A stretch of DNA of 64,000 nt from assembly GCF_932294415.1 (NCBI RefSeq), contig NC_065544.1, forward strand, positions 17,397,351 to 17,461,350, written 5' to 3'. The notes beneath the pieces are model-generated. The model searched no databases. It was not told where the DNA came from and worked only from the letters and a program-made list of their open reading frames with translations. The translations under genes were made by a program, and so were the position numbers. Shown piece by piece: positions 37,401 to 48,044 of this stretch. Origin of the DNA: Quercus robur (lineage: Eukaryota > Streptophyta > Magnoliopsida > Fagales > Fagaceae). The stretch's first letter is position 1; every line of letters begins with the position of its first letter.

Positions 37401-38201
37401 ATTAGAAAATGGGTTAAGTCTTAGACAGAATGGAAATCCCGTCCTGTTCTCGGATCCCCAGCTCTAAGGAAACAAACGTAAACGAGTATTTAGGCCTGGT
37501 ACAGTCATACCTTGGTCCTCGGACCGGATGCCAAAAATGGTCAAGACCATGAATGTTGTTAGGAACGTGGTAAAGCACCCTAGTACATAGCGACCATCTC
37601 GGATAGTTCATTTTGAGTTACCCATCCTCGGATGATCGCCTCATACGCAATACAGAACGTTCAGCTGTTATCTCGGTTAGTCTTATATGTATAACATTTT
37701 TCAGGTCGACATTATTGTGCCTGTTAGTCTCAGTAAGTTCAAAATAATATCTTTTTGTTAACAAGGGGTTCGGCCCTAAGTATCGTTCAGAAAAAAAAAT
37801 ATATATAGCACATCCATTCACAATATAGTTATTGCAGAAAAGAAAGAATGTTTAGACTAAGATAAAGTCATCTTTTTTTAATATCAAGAAATAGTACAGC
37901 ATACAATGAAGGGCTTAAGCAAGCTTATACCAGAAGCTAATTACAAAGGCAAAAAGAGAAAGCAAAAAATGAAAAAGATACAAGGGAACGGTAAATCCTT
38001 CAAAATTCTGCTCTTGTGGTGACTAGGCGTGTCGGGTTGACCCCTTTCGACGGAAGGGGGGAAGAGGCAGAAGAAGAAGAAGTAGAAACACCAGGATGTC
38101 CCTAGTGATGGAAGAGAAGAAAAAGCGGAGGCAAAAGAAGGCACCAGAGAAGGAGAAGAGAAGGAAGCGAGGATGCCCAATCCCCGCATCAGCTTTGACT
38201 C

Positions 38202-38672
38202 CTAACACACGGGTGCCATATTAGCAGTGCTCGAGAGAGAGCGGATGGTACCGACGATGAGAAACCCCATTGCTATCGCACCGAAAATCTGGTGCGACCA
38301 GTATCTGCTTTGGATTTTGGCTGAAAGAAGAGGAGGCTTCTCCCCCGCCTTGCGAAAGGGGAGAGCTGTCTTGAGTCTCCGTCTCCCTTGCCCTGACCGC
38401 GCCATCTTGAATCTCGGAGAGATCCAGTGCTTCTGGAGAGGGTGTGGTCCCTTCACTCCCACTTTTGCCTCAAACATATCACTCACTAAGGCTTGAATTG
38501 CACTAATAATGAAAACTTTGAACGCAGCTGGAGGTTTAAGAATTTGAAAAGACTGAAGGGCCTGTACGTAGAAGAAGTGACCTCCTGCCTTGCTTCTTAT
38601 ACGAAAGGCAAGTCTGGTGGCATTTAATCTGTACAGATTTTCAAGAAAAGTTACAAACGAGATAATTCCCAC
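38202..38672 (-). CDS. Open frame of unknown function in the non-autonomous element
   Basis: 156 codons on the reverse strand from an ATG at 38672 (MGIISFVTFLENLYRLNATR) with a basic middle (MARSGQGRRRLKTALPFRKA) and a C-terminal hydrophobic stretch (IFGAIAMGFLIVG). No domain recognised. It lies antisense, as does the extra gene of the Tat-like element, but shares no obvious sequence with it. May be non-coding. Confidence 0.3.
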   Translation of the reverse strand: MGIISFVTFLENLYRLNATRLAFRIRSKAGGHFFYVQALQSFQILKPPAAFKVFIISAIQALVSDMFEAKVGVKGPHPLQKHWISPRFKMARSGQGRRRLKTALPFRKAGEKPPLLSAKIQSRYWSHQIFGAIAMGFLIVGTIRSLSSTANMAPVC

Positions 38673-38939
38673 TCAACTCCCAACGCCATCTACAACCGTT
38701 GGATGGGTGTTGCCTCGTAAAAGGAACTTATTAAAAACGCGCCTCGTACACTGAAACGACAGAGGCGCGACGTGAGTGAAGTTAAAGGAATGTCTCATGA
38801 CTGGGAATGTTTCCCAGGCAAACTAAAAGACACCGATATTAATGAAGGACGAAGTTGGGCAAGCCATGATATAGGCCCGACATCACCAAAACCCTCCTCC
38901 CCGACCAAGAGGTCAGACAGTAGGATTTTGAGGGGCTAT

Positions 38940-39618
38940 TGTGGGGCCAGAGGATTTGTGACCCTGGCCCACTTTACATTGGGGCCCAAGGTCCGAGCCG
39001 AGGAGGGATATAGCCGGGGACCTACAGTGAAAGTCCAAATAGCCTTGAGACATAGCCAAGGATGACTCTATCCTCAGCATCCCCAAGGCACTCCTAAAAG
39101 AAAGGGCAAGAACGGCATAGAAACAGTTTTGGGAAGAGCCGAACACATCCGCGTTGATAGATAAAAGAGCCCTGGACAATATGGTGATAAAGGACAAAGG
39201 AAAGGCTGTCATTACTGCAATTAAATACTCTGCGTCAAACAGAGCAATGCTTTTCAGTTTTTACAACCACCCCCAACCACTTTGGATATGGGCTGATGGA
39301 ACAAGTATCAGCCCTGGAAAGTTGAACCTACACGTGGACGTTGGAGGAGGGGTAAAGACTAATATAAAAGGAGAAGTAAGCAGTCCAGAAAAGGGGGCTG
39401 GAAAAAAAAGGCCAAGAACCAAAGTCTCCCAGACCGTATCGAGGAGAAAGACTCCTTGAGCGAACATGGTTTAATTTTGTATGAACACCATGACTAACCA
39501 CCATTCGGTGAGCAAGACCTAGCCTTTCAAGCCCACGCTCTACAAATTATATTGTTTGGGCCCTTAACGTACGAACCCAACATCATTTTGGGGTCTTTAC
39601 AAAAATTGAGTCCTTACA
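38940..39618 (+). repeat. Right LTR of the non-autonomous element
   Basis: 679 bp partner of 36194-36871, preceded by the purine tract GGATTTTGAGGGGCTAT and followed by CATTT. Confidence 0.88.
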
Positions 39619-40169
39619 CATTTAAAGAATGACTTATTATGATTTTTTTAGATATGCATTTTGGTTCAATTAACATGATTAGAAATATAGATCAATATGG
39701 TGGACAGTCATATGAAAGTGGTCTAAATTTGAGTTACAACCATGTGCATTTCCAAAAAACACTTTACCAAGATGAAAAAACTACCATTTCATTTCAGGAT
39801 TTTGATGCATAGTAAGAATGAAAGTAAAATCACACACATGCATATAAGAAGTGTAATTTAAGAATAAGAAAAAGGTGGGGGGACTGTGAAAATGTCAACT
39901 ATAAAATTTAAGATAATTCTCACCAAAAAAAACAAAGTTAGTATTTTTTTTTTTTTTAGTATTTTTGTAATTTATTTGTATACGCTAGCAGTTATTGAAG
40001 CATCAGTTACGTTAACTGTAATAGGAAAATCAAAATCAATCATATCAACAGGTAGTTACAATATATGAAATCTACCTAAAAAAAAATACTCCCTTCTCAA
40101 AAAAAAAAAAAAAAAAAAAAACCTAAATAAATACTCCTTTTTTTAAAAAAAAAGCACACCCCATGTATT

Positions 40170-40192
40170 ATATATATATATATATATATATC
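40170..40192. repeat. (TA)n microsatellite
   Basis: About 11 TA units in the first part of copy B. A 27-nt T tract (reverse strand) next to the microexon acceptor lies at 40315-40342. Confidence 0.85.
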
Positions 40193-40311
40193 GTTTCCAA
40201 CAAGATCATTATGTTAATCATATCCCATAAATTTTGTTTGTAATTAATGGAGCATAAAAAGAAATCTTGCCATTTGGGGTACTGTCAATGAACTCTTTGG
40301 TAAACCTGTCA

Positions 40312-40345
<34 letters not shown>

Positions 40346-41289
40346 TCAAGTTTTGTATAAAGCAAGTATAATTGAAAAGAAATGAAATAGTGATCGAAGC
40401 ATGGAAAATGAGACTGAGCTTACTGGAAAATCCGGCTGACAAAGCTATCGAACATTTCCGCAATGGTTGAAATTCATCATTCTTATTTTCACCACCTTGC
40501 ACTCTCACGCTTGGAGTTGGAGAGCTTGATGTAGAATCCTCTTTTTGGGAACTCGATACATTTTTAAATAGTGAGACATATGAACCCCTCATTTTGGGTG
40601 CCGCTTTGCAGTTGATTCATAAGAGCTTAGAACTTGAAAGCTTGTATGGTGAACGTGAACGTGTTCTTGGCAATATAACATGAGGGCTTACCTCACAAAT
40701 AGCTTTTTTTTTTTTTAAATATAAAAAAATCCGTAAATATGACACTTGGCTCGTAAATAGGATAGTGGGTGGGGCCCTACTTGCATTGTTCCCCTTTGAG
40801 TAAGTATTTTGTCTTTTTCTTTTTCGCTGTCAATTGTACGCAACGGAAGATAAAATAAGGATTTAATTTTTCGTGACACTTTTTCCAATATTTTTCTTCT
40901 ACTGGTCAATGAGTTTTTTTTTTTTTTTTAATTATTATTTTCTTTGCGTGCTGAAGTCAAAAGGCCTGATATTAAATTCATATTACTGTTTTTTATTAGG
41001 TTATTTATTAGGGTTCGGGGTTATTTATTTCGTTGACCTTTTACATCAATCGGCTTTATTTATCTATTTATATTTTTTAGTATTGTTTTTGATTTTGGGA
41101 TTTTTGAATTTTAATAGCATGTTTGGATGAAAGAGAAAGAAGCGGAGGAAGAGAACAAAATAATGTAGTCTAAAAATAAGTTAATCCTGTACTAAATCTA
41201 CTCTGTACCCTTCATCCAAACGGACAAGGTTTTAATGGAGGAATTGTGTCTTTGTTTACATATTTAATATTTGCAATTCAGAATCGAAG

Positions 41290-42271
41290 ATGAGCATGGC
41301 CATGGCGATACGATGGTCTCCCCTTCCTTACAGAACACCCAACCGCCTCCAAAATTCTTTTCTCCTAACCCTACCAGGTATTATTGTAAGAGAAACAAAA
41401 AATATAGTGTTGCATGTTTCCGTTGACTCTTGAGGGAGAGAGAAACAGAAAAAAAGCCTTTTTTTTTTTAGGGGTTCAGATTTTAAATTTTCATCCAAAC
41501 ATGGCTTCAGGATCTCTGTGTTCCACCGAGGCTCTGCTTCTGGTATTTATCGGACTTTGCTTTGATGGGTTGTTCTTTATTTGCCTTTTATATATCAGTC
41601 AGAAAGACTCAGATGTGGATTTGGATCTCTCATTTATATTTTTGTATTAGTTGCTTGAAATGGTTGATCTATGATTCTTTGATCAGAATATTGGTTTTTG
41701 GTAATTTTTTTTTTTTTTTTTTAGTTCGTCATTGGCATCATATTTATTTACCAAATTTTGATTTTGATTAGTTCTGAGGTCAGTGGGTTCTTGAATCTGG
41801 ATATTCATATATCAATATATTGTCTCTCTGTGTGAGGTCAGTTCATGTTGTACTGGAATTGTGATTAATGTTAGGCCAATTAGTACCATAGATCACCTAA
41901 ACTCTTAAGAACCAGTGGGTTCTTTTCATTGTGATATTCTTATTATTGTGAATTCTACTCAGGTTGAACAGTCTGCTTACAATATAGTTCATCTCAATTC
42001 ATCATTTGCACGCACGAGTGTTTGGATAAAGTTATGTAAAGACAATAGGCTGTTATTTTTTAAGTGTTCATACTCTGATTTCAAGGACCTCTCCATCTCA
42101 ATTCAACTATTTACTTATATGAAAAAGCAGCTTATTTACTACTATTATTTATGATGCTCCAACAGTATGTGAGGGTGTCAAGAGTATTGTAAAAAAAAAA
42201 AAATGTAAAAGGGTTTTGAATGCTTCTGCAAGCATAACAAGCAACATTCTTCATTTGTCAGTGCATTACTC

Positions 42272-42318
<47 letters not shown>

Positions 42319-42759
42319 TTTATTGGAGTTTTGTTTTCTCAGTGCATTACTCAGCATTCTGCAATATCTTTTCATTTCTAGTTACAGAATCACTTTATTT
42401 AATATTGATTTTGGGAATTGTTGATATCACGTCTTTGTTGGATTCTTTGAAAATTGACCTACCTATTGTGCTTATACTTTTCTTCTGCATTTTACGTGCA
42501 GTTGTGAAGGATCTTAAGGATCTTGACTCTCATGAGTGGATTAACGTTGAGGGGAATTCTGATACTGTTGGCATAACCAACCGTGCTCAGGATTATTTAG
42601 GTGATGTTGTCTGTTGAATTACTAGAAATGGGGGCTCCTGTATCACAGGGCAGCAGCTTTGGTGTGGTTGAAAGTGTCAATACTACTAGTGATATTTATT
42701 GTCCCATTTTTTGGAAAGTGGTTGAAGTAAACTAAGAGCTCGATGACTCCCTGGGTCTG
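41290..42759 (+). pseudogene. Glycine cleavage system H protein, copy 1 (broken)
   Basis: Exon 1 (41290-41377) encodes an Arg-containing, mitochondrial-presequence-like start (MSMAMAIRWSPLPYRTPNRL) and ends at a GTATTA donor. Exon 2 (42502-42759) follows a TGCAG acceptor and gives VVKDLKDLDSHEWINVEGNS. The H protein carries lipoyl-lysine and shuttles the methylamine intermediate in mitochondrial glycine decarboxylase. Here a 2-nt deletion (about 42611) breaks the frame, the lipoyl-lysine of ESVKAT has become Asn (ESVNTT), and a TAA follows VEVN. No exon 3 was found before the second copy. It is homologous to 43540-46664, so a tandem duplicate. Confidence 0.85.
42274..42312. repeat. (CT)n microsatellite
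   Basis: About 19 CT units in the intron of H-protein copy 1. A shorter (CT)n occurs at the matching place in copy 2 (44617-44630). Confidence 0.9.
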
Positions 42760-42807
42760 GTGAGTCTCCTTTTCTAATTTGAGTTTCAGTGCCTTATGCT
42801 ATGTAGG

Positions 42808-42858
42808 TTTTTTTTTTTTTTTTTGGGGGGGGGGAGGGGGAGGGGGGGGGAGGGGGGT
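42808..42858. repeat. T17 followed by a G-rich run
   Basis: Poly-T then about 30 G interrupted by single A. It lies just downstream of exon 2 of copy 1, where copy 2 has a 34-T run (45685-45718). The forward strand could form a G-quadruplex; sequencing error is also likely here. Confidence 0.8.
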
Positions 42859-44796
42859 TGTCTGGATCCACATGTAAATTTATAGATTGGAACTGGAGAG
42901 AAAAGATAACCATATTTTCTTTTTCATTGTTGACTGAAACTGAATGTCTCTATATTGCCAATCATCTAGAAGCTACACTAGAGTTTCAGTACATTGCCAA
43001 CCAATCTGAACTTGCTTTTGCATTTGCTAAGGATGTGATACCTGATGTTATGTTTGTTTATTTTACATGAGAATCCCTGCACAAGTGCTCTTGAGCCTGT
43101 TTTTTTCTTTCCCAATCAAAGTTTGTAGAGTCAGTCAACAAGCTTTGCTTACCACATTAAGCTGACTCTCTCATCTTTTATTCTTTTGGAGGTTCTTCTT
43201 TTCTTCGCATGTGTTGAAACATTGAAACACGATCACTTTCTGATAGCCTATTATATCCTTCCCTACCCCTCCTTGTCTCTCTCTCTCCAATGCAAGTAGC
43301 TCAATCAAACACCTATCTTCTTTTTATCAAAACCCTCCGCCTATCTATAGCCTTCCCATTAAGGGGAAGAGGTGCCACTGGGGTGCAAATGCTTGTGGCA
43401 GGTCAAACCAGCACTAGTTTTCTCCATGCTTGTGCTAGGTACCACTGCCCCTAAAACAGAACTAATGTTACAATTAAGTTTTCTGCCTTTCATTTCTAGT
43501 TTTCTCAATTGTTCTCGTGATAAATTACTTGCAGTTAAAGGCATAATATTATGGGTTTTATTATGCAATTGGGTTCAGCTTGATGGTTTTGTATTAGGGT
43601 TTCTGGGGTTAATTTATTTCATTGACTGTTTAGTTTAATTGGCTTTATTTTTTATGACTCTTTTTGATTTTGGGATTTTTGAATTTTAGGGTTTTATTGG
43701 AGGAATTGCGATTGCCATCATTAGGAGTGAATCTTAGCAAGCCTCTGTACGTTTGTGTCTCTGTGTACAAGGGCATTTCCTCTTATATCATCTATTCCAT
43801 CAAATTGAGTAATGTACTACCATCCTGCAATGCACCAACATCAACATTAACCCAATGCCATATCAATTAGAAAAGCTGAGATTTGGATTTGGATCTCTCA
43901 TATATGCATTAATTAGTTAAAATGGTTGATCTATGATTCTTTGATCAGAATGTTTCGTTTTTGGAAATTGGGTTGGTTTGTTTTTGTCATTGGTATCATA
44001 TATACCATGTTTTTTTTTTTTAATTACTGCTGAGGTCAATGGGTTCTTGAATTTGGGCATTCATAAATCAACATACTCTGTGTATGTGAAAGCTATACTA
44101 TACTGCTGTCAGTTTCTTGTTGTGCTGGAATTGTGATTAATCTTAGGTCGATTATTCCTATAATTTTTTTTTTCTTTTTAATGAAAAATGAAACCTAAGC
44201 CATTGTCTGTCACATATAATTTGTTGAAAATTCAAACCCAAGTGTGATTGTTTGGAGGTAGTTGCTGTCAGTATGGACAATGATCTTTTGCTATAGTGGT
44301 GGAAAGTGTGGTGTGTATTTTTTTAATTAAATCATATGAAATATAGGCTGTGTGATATCTCAAATGTAATATGATTGTTGAACACACCAATACCATGATT
44401 ATTATTTGACTTATTGAACACACTTCTTTGAGATTTAAATTTGTCATGGGACTACTTATCCAAAAAAAAAAAAAAGGTCATGGGACTAAGATACTAGTGG
44501 CTCATTTTTTAAGAGAATTTCTAAGAACAAAGAAGGAATTGTATAGATGTAAAAGGGTTTTAAATGTTTTTGAAGCTTAACTCGCCAAATTCTTAATTTG
44601 TCAGTGCATTGCTCATCTCTCTCTCTCTTAATGCTTTTATTGGAGTTCTGTTTTCTCATAGGAAGTTATCTGATTAAATTTCTAATTGATATATCCATAT
44701 GGAATAAAGATGGTTCTCCAATACAAATGATAATCTAGTTCATTGTCTTGTAGTATGCAGCAATATCTTTTCGTTTCTAGATATAGAATCACTTAA

Positions 44797-45278
44797 GGGG
44801 AAGAAGCTTTACTATAGTGGAGTGATGTTGTGTGTGTCGGTGTAGTGGAGAGGCAGTGGATCACTTGTTGGTTCACTGCAAGGTTGCGTACCAATTGTGG
44901 AGTTTTGCTCTGAGATCTTTTTGTGTCTCTTGTTTTACCTGAGAGAGTGGTTGACCTTTTGTTTGGGTGGTGCAATTGGTTGGGGAAGCACTCCTCGGGT
45001 ATTAGGAACTTGGTGCCATTAAGCTTGATGTGGACAATCTGGAGGAACGAAACAGGCGTACATTTGAGGATTTGGAGAGTATGGGGGACAAGCTCATTGC
45101 CTCATTTATAGACACTTTGTTTGATTGGTCTCATGCTTAGGGATTCACATCTAGTGACTCCATTCCATGTTTTTTGAGTCTCTTTCTTGTTGTACATAGC
45201 TTCTGTTTTTTTGGCATAATTATTTTTGCTACTATATGGTTTCTTTTTTTAAATAAAGTATTCTTGTCTATCAAAAAA
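44797..45278 (+). mobile_element. LINE 3' fragment inserted in H-protein copy 2
   Basis: Encodes the zinc-binding tail of a LINE: CCVCRCSGEAVDHLLVHCK (Cys-Cys-His-Cys), a stop, [11 protein letters not shown] and a stop near 45138. Ends with AAATAAAGTATTCTTGTCTATC and a short A run. The matching region of copy 1 (about 42391) lacks it. No clear target duplication seen. Confidence 0.7.
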
Positions 45279-45347
45279 TTAATTGTTGAGATGGGATCTT
45301 TTTTGGTTTATTAGAAAATTGATCTGCTTTCTCCATGTTACATGTGG

Positions 45348-45682
45348 TTGTGAAGGATCTTAAGTACCTTGACTCTCATGAGTGGGTGAAAGTTGAGGGA
45401 AATTCTGCTACCGTTGGTATAACCAACCATGCTCAGGATCATTTAGGTGATGTTGTCTACATTGAATTACCAGAAGTGGGAGCTCCAGTATCACAGGGCG
45501 ACAGCTTTGGTGTGGTTGAAAGTGTCAAGGCTACTAATGATATTAATTCTCCCATTTAAGGGAAAGTGGTTGAAGTAAACGAAGAGCTCAATGACTCCCC
45601 TGGTCTGGTGAGTCTCCTTTTTTAATTTAAGTTTCAGTGCTGTATGTTTTTTCTTTTCTTTTTTTGTTTTGTTTGTTTTGCT

Positions 45683-45719
<37 letters not shown>

Positions 45720-46664
45720 GTGTATTGGGTCTGGATCAACAAGTAAAGTCATAGATTGGAACAGGAGAGAAATAATAGCGGTATTTTCTTTTTCATGGTT
45801 GAATGAAACTGAATGTCTCAAAATTGAATTTTGTGCTAATGCACTTAAGAGTTGAGATTTTGGGGGAGGAGTGGTTATGAACTGATTTGAACCATGCCCA
45901 ATCTTCATCTTTTGACATCAATGCATAAACGAAACATGTCAGAGGCTCAAATTTTGTCTCTGTTTATTTAAATGCTCTGAATTCAGAGAGTTCTGACTAT
46001 GAACAAATTTTGCCTCCTGAATTGTGTGCTAGCTATTATAGCTGGGCATATTTTACTATTTCTCTTTGTTTTCTTCATCTTGCCCTGCATGTCTTGTCCC
46101 CATGTCGCTTTTTGTCTGGTGTTGCATGGTTCTTCTCTCCTTTTGGGTAGGGCTTCTAAGTCAAGTTTCCTTCTTCTTCCTGAAATATTTTTTTAGTTAC
46201 CTTAAATGGCCTATAGTTAAATATAGTTCCTTCTAGTATGCAAGTTGTTAGGCAATGTCCCTAGTAGCCAATATTTGGAACACAATCAAGAGCAGAATAG
46301 ACCATAAGGGAAACTCTCATGCTACTAAACTTATTGAGCTTAAGGTTGATGCTGGTAATCATCTGAATAAATTTATGTCTCTGAAAATGTTGGTTAACCA
46401 CCTTCATTGTGTTAAAAAATTCATTCACAATTCCAGTTTCCTTTAATTGGTGAAGTTTGACATATTTGCTGCCATGAAGAATATGTTTCTTCCTTCATTT
46501 CTTTTATGCTTATTTCTGATGTATCTGTCTTGATGTGGATTAACTCAAGCCCATATGACAAAGGATAGATAATTAAGGTTGAGGTGAGCGATAGTGGTGA
46601 ATTGAAGAGCTTGATGGATGCAGATAAGTACACCAAGTTCTGTGAAGAAGATAATATTCACTGA
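45348..46664 (+). pseudogene. Glycine cleavage system H protein, copy 2 (broken)
   Basis: Exon 2 (45348-45607) reads [20 protein letters not shown] and [20 protein letters not shown], and keeps the lipoyl-lysine in [10 protein letters not shown]. Then SPI is followed by TAA where Ser is expected (about 45556). The donor GTGAGT is intact. Exon 3 (about 46539-46664) reads NSSPYDKG, TAG for Trp, then IIKVEVSDSGELKSLMDADK and ends CEEDNIH-stop. Both acceptors have changed AG to GG (45346-45347 and 46537-46538). Exon 1 was not found. A dead copy that nevertheless keeps most of the family's residues. Confidence 0.85.
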
Positions 46665-48044
46665 GTGACTATGGCCATGAAGAACTTTGGGCAATTTTCA
46701 TGTAGGGGTTGTTCATGGATAATCACGATAAATTACACAATCCTTGAAGTGTGTGGTGCACATATCTTTCTTTCTATTTTTATCCAAACGTGTGCTTTCA
46801 CGGTTCTTCTTTTGTTACCTAAGAGCTATAAATTTAGTGGATTTCTTAAGCAAATAATCATTCTGGGTTTTTAGTTTCATCTATTGGTGCTGTTTAGGCA
46901 GGTTTGTGGTTTGAGAACCATTTTCATAATATTCGTTTGAGTTGAATATTTATTCAACATATGGGATCTCATTTTCTTGATGCATGGAGAACGCTTTCTT
47001 ATTCACTTTCTCTTGTTAATTACATGAAGTTCAGGTGGATGTCAAGGGATGCTAAAGAAATTTATATTCTTTGGAATTAAATCATTTTGGCTAAATATCA
47101 TCGTTCACTAATTGCAACCTGTATTGCCATTTTTCTATATTGTCAGTGGTTTCATTCTCCCAAATTTGGTGTTAGGTTTTAATGACCAAATCACATTAAT
47201 TTATTCAATTCCATTTCCATCTACTTCTTTTTCCCTGGATATTTCACTTTATCATTGTATCAAAGCAATGATACTGAGTTTGAATCTTGTCTCTATTTTA
47301 ACTCCCGTTTAAAAATTAAAAATTTCGCATATTAGGTCTCACTTAGTGAAGGAAGCTTATACCCACGTGTCAGGGAGTATTAAAACAATGATTTGTGATT
47401 AAATTCATACTTTTTATCAAGCTTTAGGAATTGGCGATACTTTCCATTTTAAGTATTAGTCCTTTTCTTTTTCTTTTTTTCTTAAAAAAAAAAAAAAAAA
47501 AGATTGCATATTCATATTGAGCTTAAAATAAAAGTAAATAAAAACAGAACATGTACTGGACCCGTTAAGATGGTGACATGTGTTCAAAAGTGGACAATTG
47601 TTATAATCTCAACGGATCTAGTGCAATTGAACACTTGACCCAAACCTCACTCATAAAAACAAAGCTAAAACTACGAACAAAAGTAAATATAGATATAAAT
47701 ATGTGGAAGAGAGAGCCTTGGCACATTGAATAATCTCTTCACTGTTAGAACACATGCACAAGTGGAAAGTAATGTAGAAATAATACTTGTAAGTTAATCA
47801 CTTATGGAAATTATACATTTTTTAAAGTACCAACACATACATATATAATCCACGGAACACTTACTTAAAAGTTCAAAAGCATTGAGCTCCTAATTTTAAG
47901 AGTAATTTGGAGTTCACATAAATTTGTGATTCACTCTAGTCACACATTTATTTTATTATTGAGTTGGTAGGACATCAAACCTTTATTTAAGGAACCAACT
48001 TAGTTATAATTTTGAAGTCATATTGAGACATTGCATCAATATCT
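46665..48044. other. Spacer between H-protein and terpene synthase regions
   Basis: AT-rich; no gene seen. From about 47160 to 47340 it matches 53010-53190 (words ACTTAGTG, CAAAGCAATGAT, GAATCTTGTCTCTATT), marking the 3' flank of the duplicated terpene synthase unit. Confidence 0.5.

Larger units (their letters stand above)
36194..39618 (+). mobile_element. Non-autonomous LTR retrotransposon in copy B intron
   Basis: 3425 bp flanked by CATTT (36189-36193 and 39619-39623). LTRs are 36194-36871 and 38940-39618, both starting TGTGGGGCCAGAGGATTTG and ending TTACA. The primer site ATTGGCGCCGTCTGTGGG starts at 36872. The 2.07-kb interior has no gag or pol, only an 80-bp tandem array, a reverse-strand open frame and a purine tract. 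The shared primer site, purine tract and tandem-array sequence point to mobilisation by a Tat-like partner such as the one next door. Confidence 0.88.
14486..40592 (-). pseudogene. Unrecognised multi-exon gene, tandem copy B, split by nested transposons
   Basis: Same gene as copy A. Exons: 40424-40592 (ATG at 40592, MRGSYVSLFKNVSSSQKED), 35-nt microexon at about 40270-40304, 35769-36028, 35433-35667, 17777-18148, 17201-17298, 15804-15928, 14935-15058, 14725-14816 and a truncated last exon near 14530-14632. Relative to A it keeps the ATG. Lesions: frameshifts in the 35769-36028 exon (a 4-nt gain near GATCT), a 4-nt gain in the 35433-35667 exon, a stop (GTT TAG) with a 12-nt loss at 17201-17298, a lost AG acceptor before 14816, and a deletion fusing the last two exons. 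The 17777-18148 exon is 90 nt longer than in A, with a duplicated EKDxxYKxVYE block. Four large transposons occupy its introns. Confidence 0.55.

Noticed and set aside
36161-39212. Two near-identical reverse-strand frames (36161-36478 and 38913-39212)
   Set aside because: They are the same stretch of the two LTRs of the non-autonomous element, kept open by chance.
45491-45742. Lysine-rich reverse-strand frame
   Set aside because: It is the translation of the 34-T run in the intron of H-protein copy 2.
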